Below, piece by piece: positions 26,415 to 34,852 of a stretch of 64,000 nt of DNA; within the stretch, counting starts at the first letter, position 1; each line of letters begins with the position of its first letter. The translations under genes and the position numbers were made by a program. This DNA comes from Asparagopsis taxiformis (Eukaryota > Rhodophyta > Florideophyceae > Bonnemaisoniales > Bonnemaisoniaceae), in assembly GCA_030407315.1 (NCBI GenBank), contig JALQPE010000733.1:1-64000 (forward strand), read 5' to 3'. The notes beneath the pieces were generated by a model, which saw only the letters and a list, made by a program, of their open reading frames with translations, did no database searches and had not been told where the DNA came from.

Positions 26415-29351
26415 ATGTTCACCCTCCCGACAAGTATCCGTTACTTTCCCCGCCGCTTCCACGTCTACTCGGTAGCCCTGCTCGTCTATCTCAGTCTCAA
26501 ATTCACCCAGCTCGCTAACAAGGCTCTCAGACGTGACGATGAAGCGCGAGAGGCCGCATGGTCTGCTTCAAATACTCGTGCGGCGAAAGCGGTGCTACGC
26601 ATGTCGTCGGCTCGTCGCGGCCTATGGATAAAGTGCTGTCAATACATTGCAGCAAGGTCCGATGCACTACCCGAGGAATACTCAATTGTGCTTTCTAAAA
26701 GTCTCGACAGCTGTCCGCCCACTGCGCCGAAGCTCGTCCTTCAGACCGTCAGGGACGAATTGCGCAAGACCGAAAATGCAGGCGAACTGGAGCAAATTTT
26801 CGATCAATTCGATCCCGCAAGTCCAATTGCAAGCGCTAGTATCGCGCAGGTTCACACAGCTGTTTTGCGCTCCACAGGTCAAAAGGTCGTGCTCAAAGTG
26901 CAACATCCTGGAATTAGACCGATGTTACTGCAGGATCTTTATGATCTTAAAACTTTGTTGACATGGGTGGCTGGTGCTGAACCCAAGTACGATATGCGTC
27001 CTGTAATGGATGCTTGGATAAACATGGTACCATTAGAGACAAACTTTTTGAACGAGATGCAAAACCTTCAAGAGATCAAGAAGGCACTAGCAAATTCTCC
27101 CCCACATCTGACGACAGTTTCATATGTCCCGAAACCGATTCCGGAGCTCACCAGTGATAAGCTCTTCGTAATGGAATATATTGATGGTTGCAAAGTGAAC
27201 GATTTGGTCTCGTTGGACAAGTACGAAGTGGATCGTGAAAAGCTTGTTACAGAAATCTCCAAAAGCTTTGGTAATCAATTGTTCGTTTCAAGTGTATTTT
27301 CTGGAGATCCTCACCCCGGAAATTTCCTCGTCCACAAATTGGAACAGCATGGAGAGCCCGTTTTGCTGGATTTTGGTATTTGTGTCAAAGTGGATGATAA
27401 GATGCGCAAAGGGTTTGCGAAACTTATTCTTTCTGCAGTGAACAATGATTCATATTCACTTATTCAGTCTTTAGGCGAGCTTGGAGTGCATTTCAATCGT
27501 GCAGATCCCGTTGCGTCTTTGGACATTATAAAATATCTCTTCCGGACGACTGCCCCGAAAGAAGAGTCATATGAAGAAAGAATACAATTTTCCAAGAATA
27601 TGAAGGATCGTGAAAAGGAGATTGAAAAGAATGAGAATGATATGGCGATAGACAAGACTTTTACCGCGGAACCATCCAAGTTGGGTGGAAAGGACGAGAA
27701 GAAATCTTCCAGAGCACCCATAGATTCGTATCCAGGCGATCTGATATTTCTCTTCAGAGCATTGGGTATGCTACGCGGATTGGCTTCTAGCCTCAGCGTC
27801 TCCCATTCCTACCTTGACGTTTTGGAACCATACGCGAGATATGTCATGGAAAACTCTTGTCCAGAGAAGAAGCGTTTGAAAGAAGTTGTATATCGACCAA
27901 TTGTTGCCAACGGATTCAGTGCAAGTAGAGCCGCAAAGGCGCTGGAAATGGTATTTCAGAAACTGTATGAGAAAGAAATGATGATCGGTATGCAAGTTGC
28001 AGTATATCGCAAAGGAAAATTAGTCCTTGACATGGCTAGTGGGCGAATGGGTATGTATGACTTGCGTCCCATGCAACCTGATACCGTTATCAATTCGTTT
28101 AGTACAACAAAGGGTTTGTCTTCAATATTGCTCGCCTCTATTCAGGATGAATACGGCTTCGAGTATGACGACTTGGTTTCAAAATACTGGCCCGAGTATG
28201 GTGTCAACGGAAAGGAGTCAACAACAATTGGTCACATACTATCACATTCTGCTGGTTTAGCCGATGCCTTGCCAGAAAACATGGCAATGGTTAGGCTTCG
28301 AGATGACTGGCAGGGAATCATCAAACATCTCGAACAGGCAAAACCTGCTCATGAACCAGGCAAAGAAACAGAATACCATGCGTTGACATACGGGTGGTTG
28401 ATTGCTGGTCTTCTCACGAAGATTACAGGAAAAACATATCAGAAGAATCTCATAGAGCTCACAGAGAAATTGGGAATCGAACGAGAATGTTTCTGTGGTA
28501 CAATTCCAGCAGATATGCTCCACGATGAACAGGACAGTCGCATAGCAACGCTCAATTCTTACTTTTTCAAAGATCTGGATGACGGACCTGTAGGAAAATT
28601 GATCAAGAAAGCCAATGCCAAGGCAAAATCAGAGTCCGAATCAGGTTCCAAGACACAAACCGCGCTCACAATGGAAGATAAGGTGGCAGATGTAGGTGAT
28701 GTTGAAGGCCGCACGGAGAAAGCTTTGAAAGAACTCGACTTCCCCATCCCAGGTATTTCGAAGGCCCCGGCTTATATTCTTGATCTCAATTTCTTCAACC
28801 ATCCAGTGATTCGGGCTGGTTTTGTGCCTTCAGCGAATGGTCACTTTAGTGCTCGGGCAATTGCCAAGGTATACGGTGCTGTTGCAAACGATGGTCTGGT
28901 TGAAGGAACAAGGATTCTTGCTGTGGGACGTGCGAAAAAGATGCAGCAGAAATTATACCATGGATACTTGAGATCACACCGCTCATGGGGGGCTGGTCTA
29001 GCACTTTTTGATACAATTGATTCCAACAATGAGGTTCTGGAGATTGAAGGAATGGGATTCGGAGGAATTGGTGGATCTATAGCATTAGCTGTGCCGTCGG
29101 AGAACTTTGCTATGGCTGTGACTTTGAACAAGCTGAACGCATTGTCCGTGTCTGCAGCGATTGTAGTTGCCGTTGTGTTCAAAACGTTTGGTGTGCCAAT
29201 GCCTGTATGGTACAAGAAGTTTTCAGATAAGGTCATCAAGACATATCGAGACAATTCGGCTCATGACTTTGGAGACGAGGCATCTATTATAGAGACATTT
29301 TTGGGAGGCGGCAGTAGTGAAACCGATATTATGAAGGTGCTTACCGGTTAG
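26415..29351 (+). CDS. ABC1/ADCK-type kinase fused to a class C beta-lactamase-like domain
   Basis: 978 residues, single exon. A short hydrophobic N-terminal segment (VYSVALLVYLSLKF) precedes the UbiB/ABC1 kinase-like domain (about 55-470): Ala-rich loop ASIAQVH, VAIK-type Lys in VVLKVQHPGI, SGDPHPGNFLVH catalytic loop and LLDFGI metal site. The family KxGQ motif reads KCCQ (residues 73-76). After a charged linker (about 380-425) the chain continues into a serine beta-lactamase/LACTB-like domain (about 520-940) with SFSTTKG (SxxK), YHALTYGWLIAGLL and GMGFGGIGGS. This kinase-hydrolase fusion is also known in plants (At5g24810 type). ABC1 proteins support quinone and isoprenoid lipid metabolism in plastids and mitochondria. 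The ATG at 26415 follows UTR-like sequence. No close plastid signal can be asserted. Confidence 0.9.
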   Translation: MFTLPTSIRYFPRRFHVYSVALLVYLSLKFTQLANKALRRDDEAREAAWSASNTRAAKAVLRMSSARRGLWIKCCQYIAARSDALPEEYSIVLSKSLDSCPPTAPKLVLQTVRDELRKTENAGELEQIFDQFDPASPIASASIAQVHTAVLRSTGQKVVLKVQHPGIRPMLLQDLYDLKTLLTWVAGAEPKYDMRPVMDAWINMVPLETNFLNEMQNLQEIKKALANSPPHLTTVSYVPKPIPELTSDKLFVMEYIDGCKVNDLVSLDKYEVDREKLVTEISKSFGNQLFVSSVFSGDPHPGNFLVHKLEQHGEPVLLDFGICVKVDDKMRKGFAKLILSAVNNDSYSLIQSLGELGVHFNRADPVASLDIIKYLFRTTAPKEESYEERIQFSKNMKDREKEIEKNENDMAIDKTFTAEPSKLGGKDEKKSSRAPIDSYPGDLIFLFRALGMLRGLASSLSVSHSYLDVLEPYARYVMENSCPEKKRLKEVVYRPIVANGFSASRAAKALEMVFQKLYEKEMMIGMQVAVYRKGKLVLDMASGRMGMYDLRPMQPDTVINSFSTTKGLSSILLASIQDEYGFEYDDLVSKYWPEYGVNGKESTTIGHILSHSAGLADALPENMAMVRLRDDWQGIIKHLEQAKPAHEPGKETEYHALTYGWLIAGLLTKITGKTYQKNLIELTEKLGIERECFCGTIPADMLHDEQDSRIATLNSYFFKDLDDGPVGKLIKKANAKAKSESESGSKTQTALTMEDKVADVGDVEGRTEKALKELDFPIPGISKAPAYILDLNFFNHPVIRAGFVPSANGHFSARAIAKVYGAVANDGLVEGTRILAVGRAKKMQQKLYHGYLRSHRSWGAGLALFDTIDSNNEVLEIEGMGFGGIGGSIALAVPSENFAMAVTLNKLNALSVSAAIVVAVVFKTFGVPMPVWYKKFSDKVIKTYRDNSAHDFGDEASIIETFLGGGSSETDIMKVLTG

Positions 29352-29486
29352 AAGTAGCAGATATATTATAGGTGTGAATAATGAATTTAGTGAGACCTCT
29401 GCGTCCCATCTGAACATACATCAACTGCATCCAAATAAAAATGAGTGAAGCTCCGCGTAGGCTCCCACTCTTAGCTGGACGAAGAA

Positions 29487-30500
29487 TTACACTTCCTCCC
29501 TTTCGTCCACTTGTGAGAACAATCCCCGTGCGATTTCAGATAGACGGCGTGACCATGTCCACATGCCCTTAGCAACAGTCACATCTTTCATTTCTTCTGA
29601 AATGAATCTTCGCAACACGCAGTCTGCTCGACTCTCTCCATCTCCGCACAAGTCCTGCAGAGACTCCAATTGTTCCAACATCTGACTTGTGAATATGTCT
29701 CTGCGAACAGCTAGGAAGTCTGTCTGTAACCACTTGTACTTGGCTTGTTTAACACGACACATCCAGTCCAGAAACTCACCAAAAGCACTAGGTCGATCGG
29801 CATCATAAACAAAACTATCACGAGAGCGTGGAACCTCACTAGTTTCCTGGGAATTAGCCATACCCCATGGCACGAAATCGAACATGACATAATCAGCGTC
29901 CAGCATCTGCAGTACAGCTGCAACCTTTTCATTGCAAGCAATGGCTTCAATCCATAGGGAATCCACACCATACTTTTCCAAAAGTGCTTTACTTCCTTCT
30001 AGTACGTCCAGCTCATCACCTTGCACATCAACCGACATGACAGCCAGCCTTTCGCGGACATGATCGTCAACAATGCCGCGTTGTACCACTTCTTTGGCGG
30101 CTGCATTGTCGTACTGCAGCTCAATTGTACCTGTTGGTTTGTTTCCGGCTGCAATGGGAACTAGAGTGACATTCCAGTTTGGATTTGAATTTACCATCTT
30201 CTGTAGATGGTCGACAAACTTGGATAGCGGCTCAAATGCGTAGACGTGATAGTTTTCGCCGGCGAATAAAGAGAGATCGTCGCCCCATTCCACGCCCACA
30301 ATCGCTACAGCGCTCACATTTTTCAACGTGACGAGTTTGGCAAGATGCAGTTTTTGGACGTCGGAATGGAACGAGAGATGTGATAAAGCTTGCTTGTGAA
30401 GTGTAGGATTTAGCTCACCATACGGATATTCTGCGAAGGCGGGTACTTGGTAGAACAATGTCAGAGTGAGAAGCAATGAAGTAGGCAGAAGTTTCTGCAT
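29487..30500 (-). CDS. Secreted FkbM-like methyltransferase
   Basis: 337 residues. The first 23 residues form a classic signal peptide (MQKLLPTSLLLTLTLFYQVP then AFA with cleavage before EYPYG). The mature domain resembles FkbM-type SAM-dependent O-methyltransferases: AVAIVGVEWGDDLSLFAGE in the nucleotide-binding position, VYAFEPLSKFVDHLQ with the acidic SAM ligand, VTLVPIAAGN, and MSVDVQGDELDVLEGSKALL, the diagnostic DVQGxE-like segment, then DSLWIEA. FkbM enzymes methylate sugars or lipids; a secretory location suggests Golgi modification of cell-surface polysaccharide or glycan, which is inferred. The GxG-type SAM loop is degenerate (VGVEWGDD). Three cysteines at the end (LCGDGESRADC) could form a disulphide. 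Confidence 0.75.
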   Translation of the reverse strand: MQKLLPTSLLLTLTLFYQVPAFAEYPYGELNPTLHKQALSHLSFHSDVQKLHLAKLVTLKNVSAVAIVGVEWGDDLSLFAGENYHVYAFEPLSKFVDHLQKMVNSNPNWNVTLVPIAAGNKPTGTIELQYDNAAAKEVVQRGIVDDHVRERLAVMSVDVQGDELDVLEGSKALLEKYGVDSLWIEAIACNEKVAAVLQMLDADYVMFDFVPWGMANSQETSEVPRSRDSFVYDADRPSAFGEFLDWMCRVKQAKYKWLQTDFLAVRRDIFTSQMLEQLESLQDLCGDGESRADCVLRRFISEEMKDVTVAKGMWTWSRRLSEIARGLFSQVDEREEV

Positions 30501-30879
30501 GATCGGGAACCGGACGGGCTTGCTGGAAACAAGATGAGGAGTGAAATTGATCTTCTACACGTCTATATCTGCAGTCGTCCACAGTGTGGACATTATCGTC
30601 AACACTGTTGTTGATGGTTAGTGAACCCTACCGATATCAGAATATGAAATCGCAGATATTATTTTTGCAATGCTGAAGCGATTCCCGAAATTTTAGAAGC
30701 ACACGTGTGCTCCGCTGCAAGCGATGAATCTGGCCACATCTCGGAGGCACAATCCTCCGAAATCATCATCATTAATAATCATCAATCGCCGGGCAATGGT
30801 AGCTCTGCAATCCCTGCGCTCTATTGGTATCATTTGAAACCCGCGCTCGTTAGTAACCTTGCACATCCATCATCCCAAA
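30501..30879. promoter_or_regulatory. Divergent promoter region
   Basis: 379 bp between the FkbM-like and the lumenal-protein start codons. ATTAATAATCATCAATCG-like AT-rich sequence near 30768-30788. No gene seen. Confidence 0.35.
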
Positions 30880-31284
30880 ATGGCATTCGTCCCATCAACA
30901 GCCCTCCCAGCGACGGGACGCGCGCGCGTCGCGGTAGCGACGACGCGTCCGACTATGAGCGCGACGCCCGTTTCACGACGCACAGCACTGCGTCTGGCGG
31001 CGTTTTCAATCGCTGGCGTTGCGAGCGCTGCCCTGGCGCAGGATTTCAGCCTTAAGGAGCTCAAAGAGGACGTCGAACAACTCAACTATGACGAGGAGGT
31101 CGTCGATGTCGGACCGGATGCGGCGGAGAAAAATGTGACCCGTACAAAGAAAAAGGTGGCTGAACCAAAATACAAGGCTGAAGAAAAGGAGGTTATCGAG
31201 GACAGCGATGAGAAATATGACGAAATGGTCGCAGAGGAACTGAAAGAGGAGGCGAAACTCAAGGAACAGTTCAGCAAGAAGTGA
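30880..31284 (+). CDS. Small charged thylakoid-lumen protein with a Tat signal
   Basis: 134 residues. A Ser/Thr/Ala-rich plastid presequence (MAFVPSTALPATGRARVAVA) is followed by a twin-arginine lumen signal: SRRTALRLAAFSIAGVASAA then LA with probable cleavage before QDFSL. The mature part is about 75-80 residues, very rich in Glu, Lys and Asp, probably one long helix or helical pair, with no cysteine. I do not recognise the family. Bipartite Tat targeting predicts delivery to the thylakoid lumen in a folded state, so an accessory factor of a photosynthetic complex is possible but unproven. The start at 30880 has context CCAAAATGG. Convergent with the next gene. Confidence 0.7.
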   Translation: MAFVPSTALPATGRARVAVATTRPTMSATPVSRRTALRLAAFSIAGVASAALAQDFSLKELKEDVEQLNYDEEVVDVGPDAAEKNVTRTKKKVAEPKYKAEEKEVIEDSDEKYDEMVAEELKEEAKLKEQFSKK

Positions 31285-31375
31285 GGAAACGAGCGTATTG
31301 GTAGACAACATGGTTGTTTGCAGTTTACATTGTGAATAGCAGCAATCATTGAGCATGCAGTAAATAAACATGTTT

Positions 31376-31981
31376 CTAGAAGCCCGGCTGAACGTCAATA
31401 GACGATTCGGAGAAGCCGCCAAAGTCGGAACCAGCTCCCGCGGCAGCCCCCTCGCCCTGTCTGGAGTAGTAGGCAATCATCTTACTATCATCGTCCGAAA
31501 ACTCGAGATCATCCTCGGTAATGCCACTAATTTGTTTCTCAGTATCAGCATTGAAATCTTCATCTGACATTTCGCGCGGAAGTAAACGCCCCTCCTGTGC
31601 GAGCCATTGCAGGAAATCTTCGTCGGGCGGGAAGATGGGCGCTTGGCGGTCGTCCATATCGATTTCCTCGTACTGCATACGCTCATACACATCCGACTCC
31701 AGCACTCTTCGCAGCGGGAAATTATCGTCCACACTGCCCGGCTTGAGCGTCCCAGGGTATTCTGGATCCCATTTGTAGCCGGGTGGACCCCTTTGCTCCT
31801 CGGATAACGACGGCTCGAATTGTCGCTGCGTCTCCGGCGGCAGCTGCATGCTGGGAACACTTGCGCGGCGCTGTCGGCGGCCTGTGACGGCCAATTTTTT
31901 CTCGCTTTTGCATAACTGCTGACTCGGTCTGTGGCGTAGACCTGCTGCGGGCGACAATGGTATGAAAGCGATTTCTTCCAT
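31376..31981 (-). CDS. Conserved-looking plastid protein of unknown function
   Basis: 201 residues. The N-terminal 40-45 residues are basic and Ser-rich, as in plastid presequences. The centre has a striking Pro/Trp/Tyr-rich motif (RGPPGYKWDPEYPGTLKPG) followed by an acidic region (YERMQYEEIDMDD, then FPPDEDFLQWLAQEGRLLPR) and a Gly/Ala/Ser-rich tail. There is no membrane segment and no cysteine pair. The GYKWDPEYPGT block reads like a conserved family signature, but I cannot name the family. Acidic composition suggests a stromal partner or assembly factor. Divergent from ferritin at 503 bp. Confidence 0.65.
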   Translation of the reverse strand: MEEIAFIPLSPAAGLRHRPSQQLCKSEKKLAVTGRRQRRASVPSMQLPPETQRQFEPSLSEEQRGPPGYKWDPEYPGTLKPGSVDDNFPLRRVLESDVYERMQYEEIDMDDRQAPIFPPDEDFLQWLAQEGRLLPREMSDEDFNADTEKQISGITEDDLEFSDDDSKMIAYYSRQGEGAAAGAGSDFGGFSESSIDVQPGF

Positions 31982-32484
31982 CTCGGAACGCGAAAGTAAC
32001 TCAGGCTCAGTAACACGGCTCGAACAAGTTGCGGTAGAAAGGTAGGCAGATAGGCAGCTGCAGATTTATTTGCAGAGATAATTGATGGGATAAATTAGTT
32101 TTATGGTATTGTAATTGTTGTAGTTACAAAACCTAGGCTGTTATGATCAAGTACTGCGTTGTCCCATGATGAATAGCCAATTCCAGCGAGAGACAACAAA
32201 ACAAAACGCAAGGGAAATTATTTCATTTCAGTTACCGCAGAGCACCTGTGATCTGAATGCGCCGTGTATGATGAGCACGTCTCTCGCCGAAAGGAAGCGA
32301 GATACAGTAAAGTGCCATTTGAGCCAAAGCGGAGAGAGACACGATTCAATTCCAAGTTACACGTCCGCCCCAGTGTAACCACGCCCAAACGATCCCGCAT
32401 CTATATAAATCAGGGCGCACCATTGCCAACTGATCGATCTACAGTCAATTCCTCTGTCTCCAGTCCAAACCGCTCCACAGCACG
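31982..32484. promoter_or_regulatory. Divergent promoter region with a ferritin TATA box
   Basis: Between the start codons of the unknown plastid protein and ferritin. A good TATA element (TATATAAAT, 32402-32410) lies 75 bp before the ferritin ATG, a spacing that suits a short 5' UTR. The 32040-32180 stretch is AT-rich. No gene seen. Confidence 0.6.
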
Positions 32485-33237
32485 ATGAACGCCTTTGTCA
32501 ATTCCACACCACTTCTAACAGCCCGCAAATCATTCGTGGCACGCACTCCCCTGTCACCACCAACCAGCGCCCCGCAATGCCCGACGTCATCCCGAGTCCG
32601 CGCCACGATGTCCGACGGTACCAAAATCGATTTTGGTAACATCAACATCCAAAGCGCCGGAGAAAACCTGGCCGGTCTGGTGTTCACACCCGAATCAGAC
32701 GCCATTACAGACACCAGATGCACTGTCGGGTATACCGCCGCCCAGGAAGAAGCCGTCAACAAGCACATCAACGTGGAGTACACCGCCATGTATGTCTATC
32801 ACGCAATCTGGGCGTATTTTGATCGCGACACTGTCGCCCTGCCCGGGTTTGCTAAATATTTCAACGAACAGAGCGTTGAGGAGAGAGGGCATGCGGAGGA
32901 GTTTATGAAGTATCAGAACAAGCGCGGCGGTCGTGTGGAGCTCCAACCAATTGCTGTTCCAGAGATGAAGTTCACCATGGAAGACGGTACCAGTGACGCC
33001 ATCTATGCCATGGATCTTCATTTGCAGTTGGAGAAGTTTGTCTACCACAAATTGCTCGATTTGCACACCGTGGCTGAGGATGCTTCAGATCCACAGATGC
33101 AGGATTTCGTAGAGGAGTATCTGACCCATCAGGTAGATGCCGTGAAGACCGCTGCTGATTTCGTCGCCCAACTCAAGCGCGTTGGCACACCACACGGTGT
33201 TTACCACTTTGATCGCGAGCTTGCAGAGGTGCAGTGA
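32485..33237 (+). CDS. Plastid ferritin
   Basis: 250 residues. The first about 42 residues (MNAFVNSTPLLTARKSFVAR onward) form a plastid presequence, followed by an extension peptide and the four-helix ferritin domain. Visible ferroxidase and structural residues: VNKHINVEYTAMYVYHAIWA (first Glu), DRDTVALPGFAKYFNEQSVE, the EERGHAEEFMKYQNKRGGRV helix B motif with paired Glu and His, LEKFVYHKLLDLH, and QVDAVKTAADFVAQLKRVG at the end. Plant-type ferritins store iron in plastids and limit oxidative damage. The gene has its own TATA box, so transcription may respond to iron or stress, which the sequence does not prove. Single exon. Confidence 0.95.
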   Translation: MNAFVNSTPLLTARKSFVARTPLSPPTSAPQCPTSSRVRATMSDGTKIDFGNINIQSAGENLAGLVFTPESDAITDTRCTVGYTAAQEEAVNKHINVEYTAMYVYHAIWAYFDRDTVALPGFAKYFNEQSVEERGHAEEFMKYQNKRGGRVELQPIAVPEMKFTMEDGTSDAIYAMDLHLQLEKFVYHKLLDLHTVAEDASDPQMQDFVEEYLTHQVDAVKTAADFVAQLKRVGTPHGVYHFDRELAEVQ

Positions 33238-33701
33238 TTTTTCCGACTGCATTATCCCTGAATTTGTCTCAAACTTTTGCGTTTTGAGCGTACGCATAAT
33301 AGATGATAAGTGTAGTTCAGGTTAATTGCTTGTTCATATTGAGAGTGTCGGAAACTTGCGGTATTGATTAGTTGCTCTAGGTTATTTGTTCAAGTCATGC
33401 TAATTGTTTCGTGAAGCAATGTATTGCATTGTGCATTCATGTAGTGTCACATAAAGCTGCTGAATGATGGAAGCCAACTCGTCCCTATTATATACAATAT
33501 ATGGTAGGTACCGTTGTGGATTGTATGGCGCGAAATGGACGGAAGAAGCGCAGGCTAGGCTACAAAGGCAAATGCGCCTTTTGTATGATGTGCGAGGTTG
33601 AATTAGTAATCACTGTACAAGCAAGATGTTTACGAAGGGGAAAAGGATGGCAGTGAAAATGAGATATACTTGAGTTACCGTACACTACTAGTATGGCCTG
33701 G
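33238..33701. other. Intergenic between convergent genes
   Basis: 464 bp between the stop codons of ferritin and PP4. AT-rich with no recognisable gene; it should contain both 3' UTRs. Confidence 0.5.
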
Positions 33702-34622
33702 TCACAAAAAATACTCTGGAGCAGGCCGTTTGGAGGTAGCGCTTCTAACGTCTTGCTTTGCGGCGTCGAAGACTTTGAACGATCTTTCAAGTTTGTCATC
33801 AAGTGTCAAAATAGCGGCGACATTACCACATCGATAACAATAATTTGGCGCCGACCACACCGTAACTAGAGTGTCATTAAACATATTCTTATGCCCCTCC
33901 ATGACAAGCTGGTGGGCGCGAGCGATAAGTTGCAACTTGTTGACATGATTAAACTGACTGACAATATTAGCTCCGAACAAATAACCTGCACCTCTCGGCG
34001 AAACGGCCCAACTTTCCACGTCCTCCGGATCGCTCCAAAGCAGGTCGCACATAGCGCCATCGTGCGGCACTTCCTGTTTTCTATCAATTGCACGAATCTG
34101 ATCGAGGGCGCCAATACTGGGCGACAGCCCGCCATGCACGCAAAAGGCGCTATTATCTATGAGCGCGCCGAGGGCGAGGAAATCAAACACCTCGGTGCAA
34201 TAGCGCCACACGTTGGCATTGCCGTATTTGCGCATGCATTCGTCGTAGAAGCCGTACACCTGTGTGATCTGTCTACTCTCGTGGTTTCCGCGGATGAGGG
34301 TGACGCGGTCGGGGTAGCGCACCTTGAGGGTGAGCAGGAGCAGAAAGGTCTCCACGGAATTGAAACCGCGGTCCACAAAGTCGCCCATGAAGAGATACTG
34401 CACGTCGGGCAGCGGACCGCCGGTGTTGAGCAGTTCGAGCAGGTCGTAGAATTGGCCGTGAATATCGCCGGCTATCGTGACTGGCGCTTTCACTGGCTGC
34501 ACGTTGCTTTCCTCCACGAGCAACTCGCGCGCCTTTTCGCACAGCGACTTGACTTCGATTTCATTGAGATATTCGCAGCGTTTCAATTGCTCTATCCATC
34601 CGTCCAGCTGCTGTGCTGTCAT
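33702..34622 (-). CDS. Protein phosphatase 4 catalytic subunit
   Basis: 306 residues from the ATG at 34622 ([20 protein letters not shown]), the same size as PP4c (307). All PPP-family metal and phosphate motifs are present: [33 protein letters not shown], and [11 protein letters not shown]. Sequence around [20 protein letters not shown] and [20 protein letters not shown] is closer to PP4 than to PP2A or PP6. The C-terminus EYFL is the site that in PP2A-like enzymes is carboxymethylated. PP4 acts in the nucleus and at centrosome-like structures in DNA-damage recovery and transcription. An ATG further upstream (34799) would add a Ser/Arg-rich 59-residue tail of doubtful reality. It lies downstream of MUS81 on the same strand. 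Confidence 0.93.
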   Translation of the reverse strand: MTAQQLDGWIEQLKRCEYLNEIEVKSLCEKARELLVEESNVQPVKAPVTIAGDIHGQFYDLLELLNTGGPLPDVQYLFMGDFVDRGFNSVETFLLLLTLKVRYPDRVTLIRGNHESRQITQVYGFYDECMRKYGNANVWRYCTEVFDFLALGALIDNSAFCVHGGLSPSIGALDQIRAIDRKQEVPHDGAMCDLLWSDPEDVESWAVSPRGAGYLFGANIVSQFNHVNKLQLIARAHQLVMEGHKNMFNDTLVTVWSAPNYCYRCGNVAAILTLDDKLERSFKVFDAAKQDVRSATSKRPAPEYFL

Positions 34623-34852
34623 GGTGCGCGACACATGCACGCGTTGACGCCGAGCGGAGCGGCGGGATGGTCGGGGAGTGCTGCGGAGCGGAGCGTTGGG
34701 TTGTGGTGGCCAGCAGTGTGTCACAGATGTGTTATCATCGACTTGTACACTAATAATGGATTGGACGGCACGAATGGCATGCGATACGATGTGTGACATC
34801 TACAGATTTTTTGCAATAAATTTTACTGATAATCGGTGTAAGCTTCTCGAGT

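Noticed and set aside
33891..34796. Plus-strand frame (301 codons) opposite PP4
   Set aside because: Antisense to a fully conserved phosphatase; no motif of its own.
34623..34799. N-terminal extension of PP4 from ATG 34799
   Set aside because: PP4c is normally about 307 residues and begins as at 34622; the extra residues are low-complexity.
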